Origin: Gammaproteobacteria bacterium | GTDB lineage: Bacteria; Pseudomonadota; Gammaproteobacteria; DSM-16500 | Direction of reading: 5' to 3' | Length of the DNA stretch: 17,739 bases | NCBI GenBank assembly: GCA_021323555.1 | Contig: JAJONP010000124.1 | Location: forward strand, 1 to 17,739 | Shown here: positions 14,791 through 17,739 of the stretch, one piece after another | Layout of the letters: every line of letters begins with the position of its first letter | Numbering within the stretch: position 1 is the first letter of the stretch | Notes under the pieces: model-generated | What the model was told of the DNA's origin: nothing | Databases searched by the model: none | What the model saw: only the letters and a program-made list of their open reading frames with translations | Program-made: the position numbers and the translations under genes

Positions 14791-15684
14791 ATGAAAAGCA
14801 AACAAAAGCAAAATATTTATGCATCGCTTCATGAGCGTGCAACAGGAGAAAAATTCTTATTCTTTGCTCCTAAATTGATTGAAGAACGGCACACTGATTC
14901 CATAGAAAAAGAAAAGAAACGCTTTCAAGAAGAATTTGAAAAACATGCAATTTCTGATCCCGGAAAAGCAGTATTAGCTTTAATTAGTGCTGCAGGGCTT
15001 GGTTGTCCGATAGCATTACGAGACGTACATAGGCTGAAAATTAGTATCGAGATATTTGATAGTGTTATGATCTATGGCAAAGCCTATTCTAATCTCAAAG
15101 AGCTGAAAGGGCAATTATTAAGTTATCCGCAGCAGGAACTAGAGAGACTGGCTATAAAGTTGGCTGATTTAAATCTTAACACTATCAAGGATGAAGAATT
15201 AACTGACATAACTCTTTCCCAATTACTACTACCAGCAAAAGATATTAAGGACAACCCTAGTGCGCTTGAGTATCTTGATAAGATTTTCAAGGCAACAGAT
15301 GAAGCAGACTATAGTGGAATTACTAAATTGGCAGCTTGGAAACGTTTAAAAGCTATCTATATTAAAGAAATAAATTCTTTTAAAGAATCTTTTCTCTATC
15401 CTCAATATTTTAACGTTAAAAATAATAGTTTTTTATTTAATGCTATTGAAATGATTTGTAAAATAGCGGCTTATTATTATCTTAATTCGGATGAGATCGT
15501 GATGAGCGCAAAAAAAATTTTAAAAAACTTAAAACGAAGCTTGGATACTATTGAGGATACTATTGATGAGAGTTTGCTTCCTGAGAGGTTGAGTAATATT
15601 ATTGACAAAGTTTTACTTTATGAGCATGAAGATAAAACTCAAAATACAGTAAACGTGGGTGCTGTTACTTTTAAAGAGTATTAA
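14791..15684 (+). CDS. Unrecognised 297-residue helical protein
   Basis: I do not recognise this protein. It is predicted mostly alpha-helical and charged, with a Lys/Glu-rich helix at 38-51 and a more hydrophobic helix at 59-79 (KAVLALISAAGLGCPIALRD). That segment resembles part of a Sel1/TPR-type helix pair but is too short to assign. Leu-rich amphipathic helices follow (112-130, 210-232, 240-275). There is no signal peptide and no clear transmembrane segment. CAGGAA about 6 nt before the ATG acts as ribosome site, and a promoter-like pair lies upstream. It is a single gene, convergent with the toxin-antitoxin pair. Its neighbourhood among repeat-protein genes makes an effector role possible, but nothing in the sequence proves it. 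Confidence 0.7.
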   Translation: MKSKQKQNIYASLHERATGEKFLFFAPKLIEERHTDSIEKEKKRFQEEFEKHAISDPGKAVLALISAAGLGCPIALRDVHRLKISIEIFDSVMIYGKAYSNLKELKGQLLSYPQQELERLAIKLADLNLNTIKDEELTDITLSQLLLPAKDIKDNPSALEYLDKIFKATDEADYSGITKLAAWKRLKAIYIKEINSFKESFLYPQYFNVKNNSFLFNAIEMICKIAAYYYLNSDEIVMSAKKILKNLKRSLDTIEDTIDESLLPERLSNIIDKVLLYEHEDKTQNTVNVGAVTFKEY

Positions 15685-15741
15685 ATAAAGCGAATATCCA
15701 GATTTTTCAGCCAGTACAAATATCGCCTGCTTTACTATTAA

Positions 15742-16008
15742 TCATTGGTAAATATCCTTTCGATACCCCAAACGAATTACTAAAATAATCATTTCGTTAT
15801 CAAGAATTTGACAAATAATACGATAATCGCTCACGCGATAACGCCATAGATTTGTTAATATACCTTTTAGTGCTTTACCATATTGCCGTGGATTATCAGT
15901 AATGAAGTCTTTTTCTTTTAGATAAGTAAAAATGCGTTGCAGTATTTTTTTATCTAGCTGCCTTAGTTGCTTCTCGATGCCAGCATCAAACTCAATCTTC
16001 CAAGTCAA
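15742..16008 (-). CDS. RelE/ParE-family toxin
   Basis: An 88-residue protein of normal length for the RelE/ParE superfamily. It has the basic N-terminal helices (IEKQLRQLDKKILQRIFTYL), then NPRQYGKALKG, LWRYRVSDYRIICQI with conserved Arg58 and Arg63, and the final strand IILVIRLGYRKDIYQ. RelE members cut mRNA at the ribosome, ParE members poison gyrase; LWRYRVSDYRI and the GYRKDIY end favour the RelE branch. Its start overlaps the antitoxin gene by 17 nt, so the two are translated together. All landmark residues appear intact, so it may be active. Confidence 0.88.
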   Translation of the reverse strand: MTWKIEFDAGIEKQLRQLDKKILQRIFTYLKEKDFITDNPRQYGKALKGILTNLWRYRVSDYRIICQILDNEMIILVIRLGYRKDIYQ

Positions 16009-16210
16009 GGCGTTTCACCATTTCATCAAAGGAGATACGAGAATTTTTTTCTTCTAACTGCGAGATTGCTAATAAGCTGTCTTCATAATCCAGCAAAAAC
16101 TCTTCGATAGCTTTACGCACATAATAGCTTTTCGAGCGATCCGTTTCGTCAGCTAAATGCTCTAGGTGTTGGGACAGATCATCCGGTATTCTGGTATTTA
16201 AAATAGGCAT
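15992..16210 (-). CDS. RelB-like ribbon-helix-helix antitoxin
   Basis: A 72-residue protein. The N-terminal half (LNTRIPDDLSQHLEHLADET, then RSKSYYVRKAIEEFLLDYED) is a ribbon-helix-helix DNA-binding fold of CopG/RelB/DUF6290 type. The C-terminal part (ISFDEMVKRLDLED) is the usual toxin-wrapping tail. It precedes and overlaps the RelE-like toxin gene. AAGGAT lies about 7 nt before the ATG. An 18-bp perfect palindrome 30 nt upstream is the probable operator by which the complex represses its own promoter. The pair probably serves as a stabilising or stress module. Confidence 0.88.
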   Translation of the reverse strand: MPILNTRIPDDLSQHLEHLADETDRSKSYYVRKAIEEFLLDYEDSLLAISQLEEKNSRISFDEMVKRLDLED

Positions 16211-16225
16211 AATTTTATCCTTCTA

Positions 16226-16408
16226 TTAATGGTCTAATTGTAATACATGTATTACATCCAGTGTATTTACATCGATCGTTCGACTATGCCTGCCGATATA
16301 ATCATTTTGCTCATAAACTTTTATAGTCTGATGAGGATATAACAAGTAAGCAATTCGAAAACCTGAAATACCTGTGCCGATAATAGCTACATTCTGAAGT
16401 TTTTCCAA
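16226..16408 (-). pseudogene. Truncated FAD-dependent amine oxidase (COG2907-type) N-terminus
   Basis: Sixty residues, start TTG. NVAIIGTGISG is an FAD/NAD-binding GxGxxG dinucleotide loop, followed by AYLLYPHQTIKVYEQNDYIG, a Rossmann second strand ending in the expected acidic residue, and GRHSRTIDV, corresponding to GGHTHTIDV in full-length relatives. Those proteins are roughly 400 residues; here the homology ends after TIDVNT and the last residues (VIHVLQLDH) are encoded by the toxin-antitoxin operator region. It lies 15 nt downstream of the TIGR01777 epimerase, a common neighbour of this oxidase in Legionellales. The rest was evidently deleted when, or after, the toxin-antitoxin module arrived. 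Confidence 0.75.
16240..16257. promoter_or_regulatory. Perfect palindrome TGTAATACATGTATTACA, probable antitoxin operator
   Basis: All 18 bases are self-complementary. It lies 30 nt upstream of the antitoxin start, where ribbon-helix-helix antitoxins normally bind as dimers on half-sites such as TGTAATACA. Confidence 0.7.
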
Positions 16409-16423
16409 AAAAACAGAAATGAT

Positions 16424-17344
16424 TTATGACCTAAATATTTTTTCGAATGATTGCTCAATAGTTGGATAAGAAAACTCAAACCCATGAATAAGAGCCTTTT
16501 GCGGCAATACTTTTTGTCCCTTAACCATAATTTCATCTGCCATTTGATCAAAAATCAATTTCAAGATAAATCCTGGAATTTTTAGAAAACAAGGCCTTTT
16601 GAGGGCTTTTGCAAGAGCACATGAGAATTCTTTATTGGTTACAGGGTTCGGAGATGTGGCGTTGATGGGGCCATCAATATTTTGCTGATGAATAATAAAT
16701 AGAATTAATTTGATCAGGTCGTATCTGTCAATCCAGGATAACCACTGCTTTCCATCACCAATTTGACTGCCCAGGCCTAGATAAAAGCTTGGCAAAAGCT
16801 TTTTCAGTATTCCTCCATCTTTTTCCAGAACAGGCCCAATTCTTAAAAATACTGTTCTTACTCCTAACGCAACAGCCTGTGAGGCTTCATCTTCCCATGC
16901 TTTGCAAAGGGAACTTGCGAACTGTGGGTTAACGTTTGATGCACTATCTTCTTCATTAAATGTTTTTTTAAGATCAGTGCCATAATATCCTACTGCAGAG
17001 CCACTGATAAATAATGTTGGTTTTGTTTTTTTCGATCTCATGTAATTCACAAGATCCCGTGTTGTTACAATGCGGCTGCTATAAATTCTTTTTTTTGCAT
17101 CTTCTGTCCACCTTTTTGAGATTGTTTCGCCAGCAAGATTAATGATAATATCAATATCAATATTTTGAATTTCGCTAAGGTTGTTGATATAATTTTTTTC
17201 TTGGTTAGAACGCTCACTGTTTAAGTTTTTGTTGCGCGTGAGAATATAAATAATATATCCGTGTTTTAAAAGACTCTCAGAAAGAGCTTTCCCTATAAAA
17301 CCCGTACCACCTGTGATCAAAAAATTTTTTACTTGCTTAGTCAT
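16424..17344 (-). CDS. yfcH: TIGR01777-family NAD(P)-dependent epimerase (YfcH-like, SDR39U1-type)
   Basis: A 306-residue protein of the usual full length for this extended short-chain dehydrogenase family. It shows the dinucleotide-binding GGTGFIG (12-18) after strand NFLIT, then NLAGE (69-73) with ISKRWTEDAKKRIYSSRI, SGSAVGYYG (114-122) with Thr/Ser-Tyr active-site context, LRIGPVLEKDGG, and a C-terminal DUF1731 domain (about 255-300: IPGFILKL, VLPQKALIHGFEFSYPTIEQ). The substrate is unknown in the family. GGAG 7 nt before the ATG is the ribosome site. It is followed by the broken amine-oxidase gene and preceded after about 16 nt by a frameshifted small gene, so it is the middle of a decayed operon of probably chromosomal, non-accessory origin. 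It appears intact. Confidence 0.9.
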   Translation of the reverse strand: MTKQVKNFLITGGTGFIGKALSESLLKHGYIIYILTRNKNLNSERSNQEKNYINNLSEIQNIDIDIIINLAGETISKRWTEDAKKRIYSSRIVTTRDLVNYMRSKKTKPTLFISGSAVGYYGTDLKKTFNEEDSASNVNPQFASSLCKAWEDEASQAVALGVRTVFLRIGPVLEKDGGILKKLLPSFYLGLGSQIGDGKQWLSWIDRYDLIKLILFIIHQQNIDGPINATSPNPVTNKEFSCALAKALKRPCFLKIPGFILKLIFDQMADEIMVKGQKVLPQKALIHGFEFSYPTIEQSFEKIFRS

Positions 17345-17360
17345 TGCTTACTCCGTTTTT

Positions 17361-17602
17361 TTATAGAATTCCTCGCAAATGCTCATCAAAGCCTTGCTTA
17401 TTCTCACCCAAATTTGCGAAAAATGATTCTTCTGCTTTTAATAAATCTTTTAAAGCTGCTTGGATTTTGCGGATTCCGGCATCGTTGAGCTGGGAAAATT
17501 TAGAAAGTTTATCGCCTTCTTTCGCTGTGCACCATAAGAGGACAAATCTCGATGTGGCATACTATCATGCAACCGATTCAATAAATTATCTGTTTGTCTC
17601 AT
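17361..17602 (-). pseudogene. Small hypothetical gene, probably frameshifted
   Basis: A good ribosome site GGAGAG precedes an ATG at 17602, giving MRQTDNLLNRLHDSMPHRDL and onward to a stop after 50 codons. A second frame, open across the 3' half, encodes a much more protein-like helical segment (AKEGDKLSKFSQLNDAGI, then KIQAALKDLLKAEESFFANL, ending EHLRGIL) and stops at 17361, just before the epimerase ribosome site. The two halves probably formed one gene of about 80 residues, disrupted near 17525-17540. I do not recognise the family. It could instead be two overlapping small genes. Confidence 0.4.
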
Positions 17603-17739
17603 AAGGCTCTCCAAACTTGAATCAAAAGGCGAATATTATTCCAAGACCGATTGCCGCATAACCAGGCTAATAAAATTGTTATAAATGGCTGCTTCCTGCG
17701 TCTATAGTAGAAACCAATTTCTGGCTGCCGTACGCTAAT
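17599..17739 (-). CDS. 3' end of an unidentified gene leaving the window
   Basis: The last 46 codons of an open frame that enters from the right edge. It contains a basic YYRRRK stretch followed by a hydrophobic segment FITILLAWLCG, which could be a membrane helix, and ends in QVWRAL. Its TGA overlaps the ATG of the next gene as ATGA, typical of translationally coupled operon genes. That overlap is the main support; the family is not recognised. Confidence 0.4.
   Translation of the reverse strand: MSVRQPEIGFYYRRRKQPFITILLAWLCGNRSWNNIRLLIQVWRAL

Noticed and set aside
1..17739. tRNA, rRNA, riboswitch or replication origin
   Set aside because: No cloverleaf, rRNA block, known riboswitch core or iteron/DnaA-box cluster was seen by eye; a covariance search was not possible.

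Overview
The window looks like an accessory, effector-rich stretch of an AT-rich gammaproteobacterial genome, most likely from an amoeba- or arthropod-associated lineage of the order Legionellales (Legionella, Berkiella, Coxiella or Aquicella type). This is an inference. It rests on the dense eukaryote-like repeat proteins (WD40, ankyrin, Sel1-like, J-domain), serine runs, basic nuclear-localisation-like tails, many decayed genes, and a housekeeping edge with a TIGR01777 epimerase followed by an FAD amine-oxidase start. Genus and species cannot be fixed from sequence alone.

Layout. 38-2413 (+) is a large HNH-nuclease-like protein with lysine-rich, poly-serine and acidic tracts. It converges on three related minus-strand WD40 genes: A (2426-3601, five WD repeats, C-terminus resembling the tail of a large serine recombinase), B (3794-5194, three repeats, one interrupted) and C (6347-7870, seven repeats). 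B and C share a second half with an F-box-like helix and a Sel1-like repeat. A and B also share their upstream regions, so gene plus leader was duplicated. From 8335 the plus strand carries two tandem ankyrin paralogues with matching basic tails, then a frameshifted ankyrin remnant (10874-11181), a J-domain protein (12089-13423), an IS256-like transposase stub and an orphan gene (14791-15684). A non-coding repeat occurs three times in the gaps (5644-6140, 11311-11640, 13959-14395); two copies differ at only five positions over a 157-nt core.

Right edge. A RelE/RelB-type toxin-antitoxin pair (15742-16210, minus) with a perfect 18-bp palindromic operator sits where an FAD amine-oxidase gene is broken off. 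Upstream of that fragment are an intact TIGR01777 epimerase, a frameshifted small gene and the 3' end of another gene that runs off the window.

How the genes may work together. No metabolic pathway is encoded. The repeat proteins carry protein-protein interaction domains of eukaryotic type and probably act on host proteins after secretion, possibly in the nucleus for the ankyrin pair. No secretion system is visible here, so this stays inference. Repeat expansion, domain replacement and gene decay suggest fast turnover. The best leads are the WD40/recombinase-tail fusion, the WD40/F-box-like/Sel1 architecture with 3, 5 and 7 blades, the paired basic-tailed ankyrin proteins, the HNH-like protein with a duplicated unknown domain, and the three-copy repeat.
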